The notes below the pieces were generated by a model. It made no database searches, was not told where the DNA came from, and saw nothing but the letters and a program-made list of their open reading frames with translations. The translations under genes were made by a program, and so were the position numbers. From NCBI GenBank assembly GCA_010030605.1, contig RHCK01000054.1, forward strand, positions 1 through 8,640: a DNA stretch of 8,640 bases, in the 5' to 3' direction. Origin of the DNA: Acidimicrobiia bacterium (GTDB lineage Bacteria > Actinomycetota > Acidimicrobiia > Acidimicrobiales > Ilumatobacteraceae). Below are positions 1 to 6,809 of this stretch, in pieces (the stretch's first letter is position 1; every line of letters starts with the position of its first letter).

Positions 1-174
1 GACCCCAAGTTCTTCCGACCCGCCGAAGTCGACCTGCTCATCGGTGATGCGACCAAGGCGCGAACGAAGTTGGGATGGAAGCCCGAGGTTGATTTTCCGA
101 CGTTGGTGAAGATGATGGTTCGCAACGACCTGAATCTCGAGGCGACGCGGGCCGGCATCGATCTACCTGGCTGA
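1..174 (+). CDS. gmd: GDP-mannose 4,6-dehydratase, C-terminal end (5' truncated by window)
   Basis: The first 57 codons of the window run in frame 1 to a TGA at 172-174. They match the C-terminal end of GDP-mannose 4,6-dehydratase, an NADP-dependent short-chain dehydrogenase/reductase-type enzyme of the cytoplasm. It converts GDP-mannose to GDP-4-keto-6-deoxy-mannose, the precursor of GDP-fucose, GDP-rhamnose and related donor sugars. The recognisable signature is FRPAEVDLLIGD followed by KARTKLGWKPEVDF and LVKMMVRNDL: the family has a near-invariant 'RP.EVD.L.GD...A...LGW.P...F..LV..M...D' ending. The Rossmann fold and the catalytic Tyr/Lys lie upstream of the window and cannot be checked. 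The gene converges on the flippase gene with 10 bases between stop codons. The function fits the neighbouring glycan genes, though gmd need not be co-transcribed with any of them. Confidence 0.9.
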   Translation, partial: DPKFFRPAEVDLLIGDATKARTKLGWKPEVDFPTLVKMMVRNDLNLEATRAGIDLPG

Positions 175-188
175 GCTTCGGGGCTCAG
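171..188. terminator. Possible bidirectional hairpin between gmd and the flippase gene
   Basis: CTGAGC (171-176) and GCTCAG (183-188) are a perfect 6-base inverted repeat around the 6-base loop TTCGGG. The left arm contains the gmd stop codon TGA (172-174) and the right arm contains the flippase stop on the other strand (185-187). Position and symmetry suit a shared terminator for two convergent genes. The stem is short and there is no T-tract on either side, so it is not a classic intrinsic terminator. Chance symmetry is possible because TGA and TCA are complementary. Confidence 0.4.
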
Positions 189-1537
189 GATTCGAGCGGT
201 CGATCCGAGAGGGCATCGAGAACCGATCCTTCGTCGATCGTGGCGCCTTGAGCCAACAATTGGCGAAGTGACAAAACGAAAATGATGAGCGCGGCCAAGG
301 AGCTGGCAACCAGTCCGATTTCGACGCGCAGATACAGGTCGTCGGAGGAGAGCCACGTCGCGACCAGGAACACCAGCATTCCGGACAACCACCCGAGCGC
401 CACGCGAGCGTGACCATGCAAGGCGATGACGGCCTGGGCCGTCGCCAGAGCCACCATGTACACCGCACTACCGAGCGCGAGCATCGTGAGGGTTCGGCGA
501 TCGAGCCCACCGTCGTACAACAGATCGAGAAATGCCGGACCCACCGCGAATGATCCGACCACTCCGACCGCACCGACCGCGAACACGACCACCATGAGGC
601 GTCGGAACCCATTGCGGAATTCGGTGAGATCGCCGGAGGCGGCCAGGCGAGCGAGACGTGGGAGAAGGGCGGCTTGCACGGCTTGGAAGAGGAACAACGG
701 AATGCGGGCGAGCAAGACACCGTTTCCGAATCTGGTGACCGCATCCTTTTGAGACGAGTTGGCCAACACGTCGATGGCGATCGGCCCCGCGTTGACGAGT
801 CCGGCGCCCATGATCGATCCAATCAACAACCAACCGAGGTTGGAGGTGACCTCGTTCCATTCGGCCGGTGGACCCGCTTCGGTTCGCAATTGCCCGCGGG
901 CCCCCACGATGAGCACGCCCGTGAGCGGTGCGAGTGCAACCAACATCGCGTATGCACCCACGTCGTGAATGTCGAGTTGCCACAAGATGACGCATCCCGC
1001 AACGCGGACGAAACCGTCGGCCCCCATCACCATTCCGTACGCAGCGAATCGACCTTGGCCGGAGCAGATTCCACGGGCGAGGTGTGCCGGGGCATAGGAC
1101 ACGAAAGCGATGATCAGAGCCAGGGTGACGAGTCCGTACCCTTCGAAGAATTCCCGTGTCGCGATCGGTCCGAGAGCGGCCACGGCTCCCGAGACCGCGA
1201 CGGTGATCGCCACGCCCAACGGCACGATGCGTCGCACGACCGGGGTGCCTCCGAGCGACAACGCACGGCGATGCGCGAGGGCCCGACCCATCTCTTGTTC
1301 GAGGGGCAGAAAGAAACCGGGGGCCAACGCGAACGTGGCGAACCACAACGCCACGATCGGCTTGAAGTCGTCTTTGCCCAGCGCCTCTTGTCCGACCTTG
1401 AAGAACGCGTAGCTGGAGATGCCAGCGACCAAGAGACCGATTCCGACCGCGATGGTGCCCTCGGGAAGGGGAACCCGCGATTTGGGTTCGCCCGTGGTCG
1501 AGGTTCGGGAGTCCGATTCGGCGCTCAAGAACCTCAA
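185..1537 (-). CDS. MOP-superfamily polysaccharide flippase-like membrane protein
   Basis: The product is 450 residues and almost wholly membrane-embedded, with about 12 hydrophobic segments (near residues 28-45, 60-78, 103-123, 134-150, 168-188, 193-213, 232-256, 272-292, 313-334, 350-372, 378-396 and 404-425). This length and layout, with two similar halves and an amphipathic start to the second half (NLGWLLIGSIMGAGLVNAGP, 233-252), fit the MOP superfamily (Wzx/MurJ/PST type). Those proteins flip lipid-linked oligosaccharides across the inner membrane. No residue visible here fixes the substrate, and it does not look like a canonical MurJ. The first codon is TTG (1535-1537) with no spaced ribosome site. 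A second in-frame TTG at 1526-1528 has AGGG 9 bases upstream and may be the true start; an in-frame stop at 1562-1564 excludes much longer forms. It diverges from the glycosyltransferase operon and converges on gmd, which supports a role in surface glycan export. Confidence 0.7.
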   Translation of the reverse strand: MRFLSAESDSRTSTTGEPKSRVPLPEGTIAVGIGLLVAGISSYAFFKVGQEALGKDDFKPIVALWFATFALAPGFFLPLEQEMGRALAHRRALSLGGTPVVRRIVPLGVAITVAVSGAVAALGPIATREFFEGYGLVTLALIIAFVSYAPAHLARGICSGQGRFAAYGMVMGADGFVRVAGCVILWQLDIHDVGAYAMLVALAPLTGVLIVGARGQLRTEAGPPAEWNEVTSNLGWLLIGSIMGAGLVNAGPIAIDVLANSSQKDAVTRFGNGVLLARIPLFLFQAVQAALLPRLARLAASGDLTEFRNGFRRLMVVVFAVGAVGVVGSFAVGPAFLDLLYDGGLDRRTLTMLALGSAVYMVALATAQAVIALHGHARVALGWLSGMLVFLVATWLSSDDLYLRVEIGLVASSLAALIIFVLSLRQLLAQGATIDEGSVLDALSDRPLES

Positions 1538-1622
1538 CCCTAGCGATGGGTTCCGGACCGATCAGGTTTATGAATCCCCAGCACATGGGACATGAGTGGA
1601 AAGTTTCACGCGGATCGCCTGA

Positions 1623-1639
1623 CACGTGGTGACCCCGTG
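1623..1639. promoter_or_regulatory. Imperfect palindrome, candidate operator
   Basis: CACG-T-GGT-G-ACC-C-CGTG is a 17-base interrupted palindrome centred on base 1631, with 7 of 8 positions paired. It lies 18 bases upstream of the TAGCCT candidate -10, so it would overlap the -35 position of the glycosyltransferase operon. It also lies in the gap shared with the divergent flippase gene. This is the usual geometry for a dimeric regulator site, but the assignment rests on symmetry and position only. Confidence 0.3.
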
Positions 1640-1673
1640 GGTTCGAAGGGGAGGGGTAGCCTTGTCCCACTTT

Positions 1674-1677
1674 GGAG
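1674..1677 (+). promoter_or_regulatory. Ribosome binding site deciding the glycosyltransferase start
   Basis: GGAG at 1674-1677 stands 6 bases before a TTG codon at 1684-1686, ideal spacing. The alternative in-frame TTG at 1672-1674 overlaps this GGAG and has no purine-rich site at normal distance: the nearest (AGGGGAGGGG, ending near 1656) is about 15 bases away. The downstream TTG is therefore preferred. Confidence 0.65.
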
Positions 1678-1683
1678 AACGAG

Positions 1684-4600
1684 TTGGATACCCAACCCTC
1701 CGGTGACGATGGCAACGCCGAGTCCACCGCCACGCCCGCCGCTCCCGGTGTGGTGGCAACCGTCGTCGTCCATGGCGCGTCACCCGACCTCGGGGAATGT
1801 CTGACCTCTTTGGCGGCCCAGGATTACCCGAATCTTCAGATCCTGATCCTCGTCACGGACTCCGATGACTCCGATGTGGCGCGAGTTTCGGCCGTCGTCG
1901 AAGGCTCTGGTGTGGAGGCCCACGTCCGTTCGGTCCCCGGCAATCCCGGATTCGGAGTGGCGGCGAACTCGGTTTTGGACCTGGTGCAGGGCGACAGTGG
2001 GTTCTTCTTGTTCGTTCACGACGACGTGGCACTCGATCCATCGGCGATCCGTTTATTGGTGGAAGAGCTGTATCGGTCGAATGCCGGAATCGTCGGACCC
2101 AAGATCGTGGAATGGGACGATCCGAGTCGATTGCAGATGGTTGGATTCGACGCCGATCGATTCGGCGAATTGGACGGCGCCATCGAGGAGCACGAGATCG
2201 ATCAGGAGCAACACGACGCCGTTCGTGATGTTTTCGTTGTGCCGTCGGCCTGTTTGCTGGTCCGCGCCGATCTCTTTCGCGAGATGAGAGGTTTCGAGGA
2301 ATCGTTCGCCTTTCACGGGGAAGATCTCGATCTGTGTTGGCGCGCGCACATCATGGGGGCGCGAGTGGTGGTCGTTCCGGCGGCGCGGGTCCGTCATCGC
2401 GGCGCGCTCGACGATCGCCGAGACGACCTTCGCCACATGTCGTTGATCTGTCGTCATCGTCTGTCCACCGTGGCCGCGCTCACCGGAGCCACGCGATCGC
2501 TCGTCACCGTTCCACTCTTGGTGCTCGTCACTCTCGTCGAGTCGATTTTCTCGCTCGTCACCGGACACGCACGACGGGCGGCGACGGAGCTCTTCGCGGT
2601 CGTGACCGCTCCGCGGGACACGGTGTCCATTCTGCGTCGTCGTCGAAAAGTCGCCGCTCTACGACGCGTCCCTGACCGCGAGATCGCCGAACTGCAGGTG
2701 CGAGGCAGTGTTCGTTGGCGTCGAATGGTTCGTGGTCGAAAAGTTGTCGGTCCAACGCGCACGGTGTCGTCGCGAACCCGTGACACCGCTTCGATCGTGA
2801 CAATCTGGGCGTTGTTCGCCTTGTTGTTGGTCGGATCGCGTCGCATTCTTGCCCAGGGTGTGCAGCCGGTCGGAGATCTTCTCGGTTGGATCGATTCACC
2901 GCGGGATCTCTGGCACGGCTACCTCAACGGATGGTGGGGCAAAGATCTCGGGGCATCGACCGCGCAACCCACCGGCGTGGCCCTCATGGCGGTGGCTTCC
3001 ACGTTCATGTTGGGACATTCGGCATTGGCTCAAACGGTGGTGATCGTTGGACTGGTTGCCATGGGTTGGCTCGGAGCGTCGCGTTTGTGCGCCGTCTCGT
3101 CGGTTCCTCGGGCACGCATCATCGGAACGATCGCCTATGTCGCCGTTCCCCTTCCATACGCCGCCGTGGCCGCGGGACGCGTTCAAACTCTGGTGGCCTA
3201 CGCGGTGCTTCCGTGGGCATTGCACTTCGTGCGCCTCTTCGGGGGTCTCGGAATTCCGCAGGGTGCCGACGAGTCCAGTCGCGCCGTGGGCGACGTGATC
3301 GATCATCCGAATTCCTCGACGCGATTGCGCATCGTGTCCAAGCTCTCGCTGCTGCTCGCCGTGACCGCGGCATTCGCTCCGTCGGTGCTGATCGCGGTGG
3401 TGGGTTGCTCCATTCTGTGGCTTGTGGCGTCGGCATTGGCTGGCGGATCGATGAGAGCCGCCGGACTGGGAATCGCCTCCACTCTGGTGGCCGTGACCGC
3501 CGCCGTCGTCGTGAATCTCCCGTGGATGACCCGCTACTTCGGTGCCGATGGATGGGACGCGATCGTCGGCTCTCGGACCGCGAACGGTCTCGATTTCTGG
3601 CAACTGGCGCGTTTTGGAATCGGCCCATCGGCTTTGGGTGGTCTGGTGATCCTGTTGTTCGTGCCGGCACTCGTCGCGCCATTCGTGTCGCGCGGTTGGC
3701 GATTCGTCTGGGCGATGCGTGCGGGAACTCTCATCATCGGTTCGTTGCTCGTCGCTGTGGTGTCCCAACGGTCATCGACGAACCTACGTCTACCCGAGCC
3801 GGGAGTGTTGTTGGCTCCGGCGGCCGTCGGTTTGTCGTTGGGCGTCGCGATGGTGTGGGTGGTGTTCGGGGCGGACGTTCGAGGTGCTCGATTCGGTCTT
3901 CGTCAACCGGTTGCACTTCTTTCGATGGTGTGCATCCCGATTGGTTTGGTGCCGGCTTTGGCGGTCGCTTCGGACGGAAGTTGGCAACAACCTTCCGCGA
4001 CTTTCTCCGACCAGTTGGGTGAGTTGTTGTCGTCGAATGATCGAGGCGACTTCAGGGTGATCGTCATTGGCGACGAACGACTGGTGCCCGGTGCGTCGCA
4101 TCGACTGTCCGATGGCATCGCCTACTCGATCGTCGACGGCGGACGGCTCACCGTGACCGATTCATGGACTCCCGCATCCGATGATGTCGATCGATTCGTG
4201 GCGCCTCTCCTCGATGCCGTGGCATCGGGATCGACCGACCGAGTCGGCAGTTTGATGGCCCCACTCGGAATCCGTTACGTGGTGATTCCGGTGATCGATC
4301 GGGTGGTGTCCACCTCGCGCGAACCACTCGAACTTCCCGTCGGTTTGGTGGACGCCTTCGGATCCCAGCGCGATTTCCAACGAAAGTTCTCCCCGGCGAG
4401 CATGGTGGTGTTCGAGAATCCTCAGGCGATTCCCCTCACGGCCATGTTGACCCCGTCGGGCGCGGAAGCTTCGACGACCGGTGGAGCGAACTCCTTGGCC
4501 ACGTCCGAGACCGAAGGGGCCACTCCGCTGTTGGACTCCACGCGTTCCTGGATCGAGTCGAGCGGATCTCTGCCATCGGGCACATTGCACGTCGGATATC

Positions 4601-4890
4601 CATTCGACGATCGATGGAAACTCGAGGTTGCCGGTGAACCCACCCCGTTCGGTGCTTCGTTCGGATCCGTCATGGCAGCGAACGTCGTATCGAGCGGAGA
4701 AGCGACCTTGTCGTACGACTCTCCTTCGAGTCGCGTTGTCTGGGTGTTCGTTCAATGCGTGTTATGGAGCATCGTGATTTGTGGGGCGACTCAACCTCGT
4801 TTTCTGCGTCGACCACGAGGGAAGAAGCGTCGTGAACCCGCCGCGGCGATGGGGATCGCACCGATCATCGAACTTGGCGGTGATGCATGA
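1684..4890 (+). CDS. Large membrane glycosyltransferase: GT2 domain fused to GT-C-like polytopic region
   Basis: The product is about 1068 residues (1072 if the TTG at 1672 is used). Residues 23-266 are a family-2 glycosyltransferase of the rhamnosyltransferase/WbbL-like type. Visible motifs are PGNPGFGVAAN (85-95), the metal/nucleotide-sugar motif HDDV (112-115), GFEESF then GEDLDLCWR (212-220) with the expected acidic pair, and RHRG (237-240). A hydrophobic segment (273-293) and a very Arg-rich linker (297-368, likely cytoplasmic) follow. Next comes a polytopic region (370-762) of roughly 10-12 helices. Its first long loop, with WIDSPRDLWHGYLNGWWG near 402-419, recalls the acidic first loop of GT-C enzymes such as AftD. 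A non-membrane domain (763-1016) contains LGIRYVVIP (861-869) and a Ser/Thr/Gly-rich stretch (922-960). A final helix (1017-1035) and a basic tail end the protein. The GT2 call is firm; the GT-C resemblance is inference from layout. It heads the operon and overlaps the next gene by 4 bases (ATGA). Donor and acceptor are unknown, though cell-envelope glycan synthesis is likely. Confidence 0.85.
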   Translation: MDTQPSGDDGNAESTATPAAPGVVATVVVHGASPDLGECLTSLAAQDYPNLQILILVTDSDDSDVARVSAVVEGSGVEAHVRSVPGNPGFGVAANSVLDLVQGDSGFFLFVHDDVALDPSAIRLLVEELYRSNAGIVGPKIVEWDDPSRLQMVGFDADRFGELDGAIEEHEIDQEQHDAVRDVFVVPSACLLVRADLFREMRGFEESFAFHGEDLDLCWRAHIMGARVVVVPAARVRHRGALDDRRDDLRHMSLICRHRLSTVAALTGATRSLVTVPLLVLVTLVESIFSLVTGHARRAATELFAVVTAPRDTVSILRRRRKVAALRRVPDREIAELQVRGSVRWRRMVRGRKVVGPTRTVSSRTRDTASIVTIWALFALLLVGSRRILAQGVQPVGDLLGWIDSPRDLWHGYLNGWWGKDLGASTAQPTGVALMAVASTFMLGHSALAQTVVIVGLVAMGWLGASRLCAVSSVPRARIIGTIAYVAVPLPYAAVAAGRVQTLVAYAVLPWALHFVRLFGGLGIPQGADESSRAVGDVIDHPNSSTRLRIVSKLSLLLAVTAAFAPSVLIAVVGCSILWLVASALAGGSMRAAGLGIASTLVAVTAAVVVNLPWMTRYFGADGWDAIVGSRTANGLDFWQLARFGIGPSALGGLVILLFVPALVAPFVSRGWRFVWAMRAGTLIIGSLLVAVVSQRSSTNLRLPEPGVLLAPAAVGLSLGVAMVWVVFGADVRGARFGLRQPVALLSMVCIPIGLVPALAVASDGSWQQPSATFSDQLGELLSSNDRGDFRVIVIGDERLVPGASHRLSDGIAYSIVDGGRLTVTDSWTPASDDVDRFVAPLLDAVASGSTDRVGSLMAPLGIRYVVIPVIDRVVSTSREPLELPVGLVDAFGSQRDFQRKFSPASMVVFENPQAIPLTAMLTPSGAEASTTGGANSLATSETEGATPLLDSTRSWIESSGSLPSGTLHVGYPFDDRWKLEVAGEPTPFGASFGSVMAANVVSSGEATLSYDSPSSRVVWVFVQCVLWSIVICGATQPRFLRRPRGKKRREPAAAMGIAPIIELGGDA

Positions 4891-6326
4891 GGCTTCGACG
4901 ACTGAGTCCGATGGTGTTGATTCTTGGTCTCGTGGTCGGCTTCCTGTATTCCGAGGAGGCCGCCGACTCGACTCCGCCGACGTTCTTCGTTGACGACGCC
5001 TACGGCACCCCGGTCATTCCGGGCGACGACGGGTCCATCACGACGACCTGGTTCTGCGGCGGAACATCGGCAGCCGGCGATAGCGGCAGTGGTCTGTACT
5101 CCGGCGAAGTCATTCTCTCGAATCCCACCGACGTGACATCGGCCGGGACCATCACCGTGTTGACCGCCGAAGGTGACCCCGTTCGGTCGACGGTGTCCGT
5201 CGAGGCGCGTAGCCAGACCACGGTCGACGTGCGCTCGCTCGTCGATGCGACCTACGCCTCGACGGTGGTCGAATTGGATTCTTCGTTCGTCGCGGTGGAG
5301 CAGCGGGCCATTCACCCGGCAGGTGTGGCGGTCGCTCCGTGTGCCAACGCCACATCGGATCGGTGGTACTTCGCCGATGGGTTCACGTTCGATGGATCCG
5401 ACTTCCGTTTGATCCTCAGTAACCCGTATCGATCTGCCGCGATCGTGAACGTGTCCGTGGCCACCGAGAACGGGCCGCGCACGCCGTCGAATCTCCAAGG
5501 TTTCGTGATCCCAGCTCGTTCGATTCGCGTGGTCAACGTGGCCGAAGCGGGCTTCCGTGACGAGAAGGTTCTGGCGGTCGCCGTCGAGGCCGAGACTGGG
5601 CGTTTCGTGGCCGCCAAGGATCAGCATTACCTGGGTGGTGGCCGCTTGGGTCACATCAACGCTCTTGGCGCACCCTCGGCCGCCGGTGGTTGGTGGTTCG
5701 CCGATGGCGAAAAGGGTGCCGGCATCTCCGAGCGTTATTCGATCTTCAATCCCACGGATCGCGAGGCTGAAGCATCGGTCTTGGTTCTTGGACTCGGACA
5801 GACCGATCTGGCGCTACCGCCATCGAATCTCACGATTCCACCTCACGAAGTGGTCACCTTCGACCCGTCATCCATCGTGGGAATGCCCGACGGATCACAC
5901 GCGATGTTGGTGTCGAGCGAAACCGGAGACGACCTCGTGGTCGAACGAGTGATTACTCGTCCGGCTGCCGACTACGTGGCCACGACCGCCGTTCTGGGAG
6001 TGATGGAGGGTTTCACCTCGGATCGTTGGCGTGTGCCCACCAGCACCTCGATCGCCATCGAAGACGTGCTCATCGTGTTGAACACCTCCGGTGAAGCCGG
6101 GACATTCACCGTGTATTCGGTCGGACCTGGTGGGGAAGAGCCGATCCCCGGACTGGCGTCGGTTGCGTTGCCGGCGAACTCGGTGGTGCCGGTCGATCTG
6201 GTGGATCCTTTGGCCTTTGGCCGCCCCTTGGTGGTGGCCGGCGATCGACCGATGGTGGTCGAGCGGCGACTGGAGCGGACCCCGACCTTGCGCGGTCGGA
6301 GCGGTTCGTTGGCGATTCCGGAGTGA
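4887..6326 (+). CDS. Exported four-repeat beta-rich protein, DUF5719-like
   Basis: The product is 479 residues. A basic N-terminus (MRLRR) and a hydrophobic stretch (8-21) form a signal peptide or signal anchor. No lipobox Cys, clear AxA cleavage site or sortase signal is seen. The rest is a probable extracytoplasmic region of four degenerate repeats of about 108 residues. Marks recur in order: an aromatic start (W55, W160, W269, W381; WYFADG and WWFADG in the middle two), an Asn-Pro/Thr turn (N79, N179, N288, N399) and a V(V/A)(E/K) strand (E138, K244, E353, E459). The pattern suggests stacked beta domains. The only cysteines, C57 and C152, bracket repeat 1 and could form a disulfide. From memory this resembles DUF5719, which in actinobacteria often sits beside a large GT2 gene; that pairing strengthens the call. 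The start ATG overlaps the upstream stop (ATGA), with GGCGG 6 bases before it, so translation is coupled. No enzyme motif is seen. A role as partner or scaffold for the glycosyltransferase is inference. Confidence 0.7.
   Translation: MRLRRLSPMVLILGLVVGFLYSEEAADSTPPTFFVDDAYGTPVIPGDDGSITTTWFCGGTSAAGDSGSGLYSGEVILSNPTDVTSAGTITVLTAEGDPVRSTVSVEARSQTTVDVRSLVDATYASTVVELDSSFVAVEQRAIHPAGVAVAPCANATSDRWYFADGFTFDGSDFRLILSNPYRSAAIVNVSVATENGPRTPSNLQGFVIPARSIRVVNVAEAGFRDEKVLAVAVEAETGRFVAAKDQHYLGGGRLGHINALGAPSAAGGWWFADGEKGAGISERYSIFNPTDREAEASVLVLGLGQTDLALPPSNLTIPPHEVVTFDPSSIVGMPDGSHAMLVSSETGDDLVVERVITRPAADYVATTAVLGVMEGFTSDRWRVPTSTSIAIEDVLIVLNTSGEAGTFTVYSVGPGGEEPIPGLASVALPANSVVPVDLVDPLAFGRPLVVAGDRPMVVERRLERTPTLRGRSGSLAIPE
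5049..6275 (+). repeat. Four degenerate protein-level repeats within the DUF5719-like gene
   Basis: Approximate units are residues 55-155 (5049-5351), 160-265 (5364-5681), 269-362 (5691-5972) and 381-463 (6027-6275). Tryptophan spacing is 105, 109 and 112 residues, and the VVE-type strand spacing is 106, 109 and 106. DNA identity is mostly lost; the best trace is TTCGCCGATGG at 5370-5380 and again at 5697-5707, coding for the shared FADG. This points to old internal duplication. Confidence 0.6.
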
Positions 6327-6332
6327 CCGACG

Positions 6333-6809
6333 ATGACGCAAGTGTTCATCGCCCTCGTCATCGTCGCAATCGTGTCGGCGGTTGCACTCGTCGCACGACA
6401 ACGTCGACGCTCTGATGCTCCAACGCAGAAATCCTGGACGGTGCCCGAACAAATCGATCCCCGCGACATCTTTGGAATCGATCCCACCACTGGCGCCGGC
6501 GATGTTCCCGAATGGGCCATCGTCGTCTTCACCTCGGCGACGTGTCATGTGTGTGCCGACGTGGCCGCCAAAGCACAAGCGTTGAAGAGTCGACGGGTCT
6601 CGGTGCTCGAGTTCGAGTATTCGAACGATCGAGCAATGCATGACAAGTATCGAATCGATGCCGTTCCCACCCTGCTGGTGTGCAACCGCACGGGAATCGT
6701 CGAACACTCCATCTTGGGTCCGGTGACGGCCACCGATTTGTGGGCGGCGGTGGCTCGAGTTCGCGACCCGGAGTCAACGCCCGTCGCGGGCGATTGCTCG
6801 AATCACTGA
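6333..6809 (+). CDS. Membrane-anchored thioredoxin-fold protein
   Basis: The product is 158 residues. One hydrophobic helix (3-20) is followed at once by RQRRR (22-26), a linker, and a thioredoxin-like domain (about 60-142). The strand WAIVVFTSATCHVC carries the CxxC redox motif at 71-74, and VPTLLV (111-116) supplies the family's cis-proline at P112. Thioredoxin-fold proteins of this type reduce, oxidise or exchange disulfides; CHVC differs from the CGPC of classical thioredoxin, so the direction cannot be stated. By the positive-inside rule the arginines after the helix place the catalytic domain in the cytoplasm, not outside. Extra cysteines occur at 117 and 155. The start ATG lies 6 bases after the upstream stop, and GGAG (6320-6323) 9 bases upstream is a good ribosome site, so it is the third gene of the operon. 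Its targets are unknown. Confidence 0.8.
   Translation: MTQVFIALVIVAIVSAVALVARQRRRSDAPTQKSWTVPEQIDPRDIFGIDPTTGAGDVPEWAIVVFTSATCHVCADVAAKAQALKSRRVSVLEFEYSNDRAMHDKYRIDAVPTLLVCNRTGIVEHSILGPVTATDLWAAVARVRDPESTPVAGDCSNH

Larger units (their letters stand above)
1538..1683. promoter_or_regulatory. Divergent intergenic region between flippase gene and glycosyltransferase operon
   Basis: This is the only sizeable non-coding stretch in the window, and it must hold the promoters of both divergent units. TAGCCT (1657-1662, + strand) fits the loose actinobacterial -10 pattern TANNNT and would place a transcript start about 15 bases before the glycosyltransferase start. No good -35 box is seen at the right distance. 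On the - strand the AT-richer patch around 1568-1574 (TAAACC reading leftward) could be part of a flippase promoter, but I cannot assign boxes with confidence. A purine-rich run lies at 1646-1657. Confidence 0.35.

Noticed and set aside
674..1543. Long open frame of 289 codons on the + strand
   Set aside because: It lies wholly antisense to the flippase gene. Its translation is hydrophilic and low in complexity (rich in Arg, Glu, Asp, His) with no family resemblance, as expected from the complement of a GC-rich membrane gene.
1584..1594. CATG-GGA-CATG in the divergent region
   Set aside because: CATG is self-complementary and only two copies are present, so both direct and inverted readings are expected by chance. 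There is no clear tie to promoter elements.
1672..1674. TTG at 1672 as the glycosyltransferase start
   Set aside because: It lacks a ribosome site at normal spacing and overlaps the GGAG that serves the TTG at 1684. It adds only four residues.
468..1733. Open frame of 421 codons on the - strand overlapping the flippase in another frame
   Set aside because: Its Arg/Gly/His-rich translation lacks membrane helices or motifs, and the overlapping frame gives a coherent 12-helix protein.
2886..4022. Open frame of 378 codons in another + frame inside the glycosyltransferase gene
   Set aside because: The product is Arg/Gly/Ser-rich with no motif, while the overlapping frame encodes clear membrane helices. 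It is a shadow of GC-biased codon use.
4791..5654. Open frame of 287 codons on the - strand across the glycosyltransferase/DUF5719 junction
   Set aside because: It is antisense to two well-supported coupled genes, and its His/Arg/Gly-rich product has no recognisable domain.
6209..6222. Tandem TTTGGCC TTTGGCC
   Set aside because: Only two 7-base copies inside the DUF5719-like gene, coding for non-repetitive residues (PLAFGRP). It is most likely chance.
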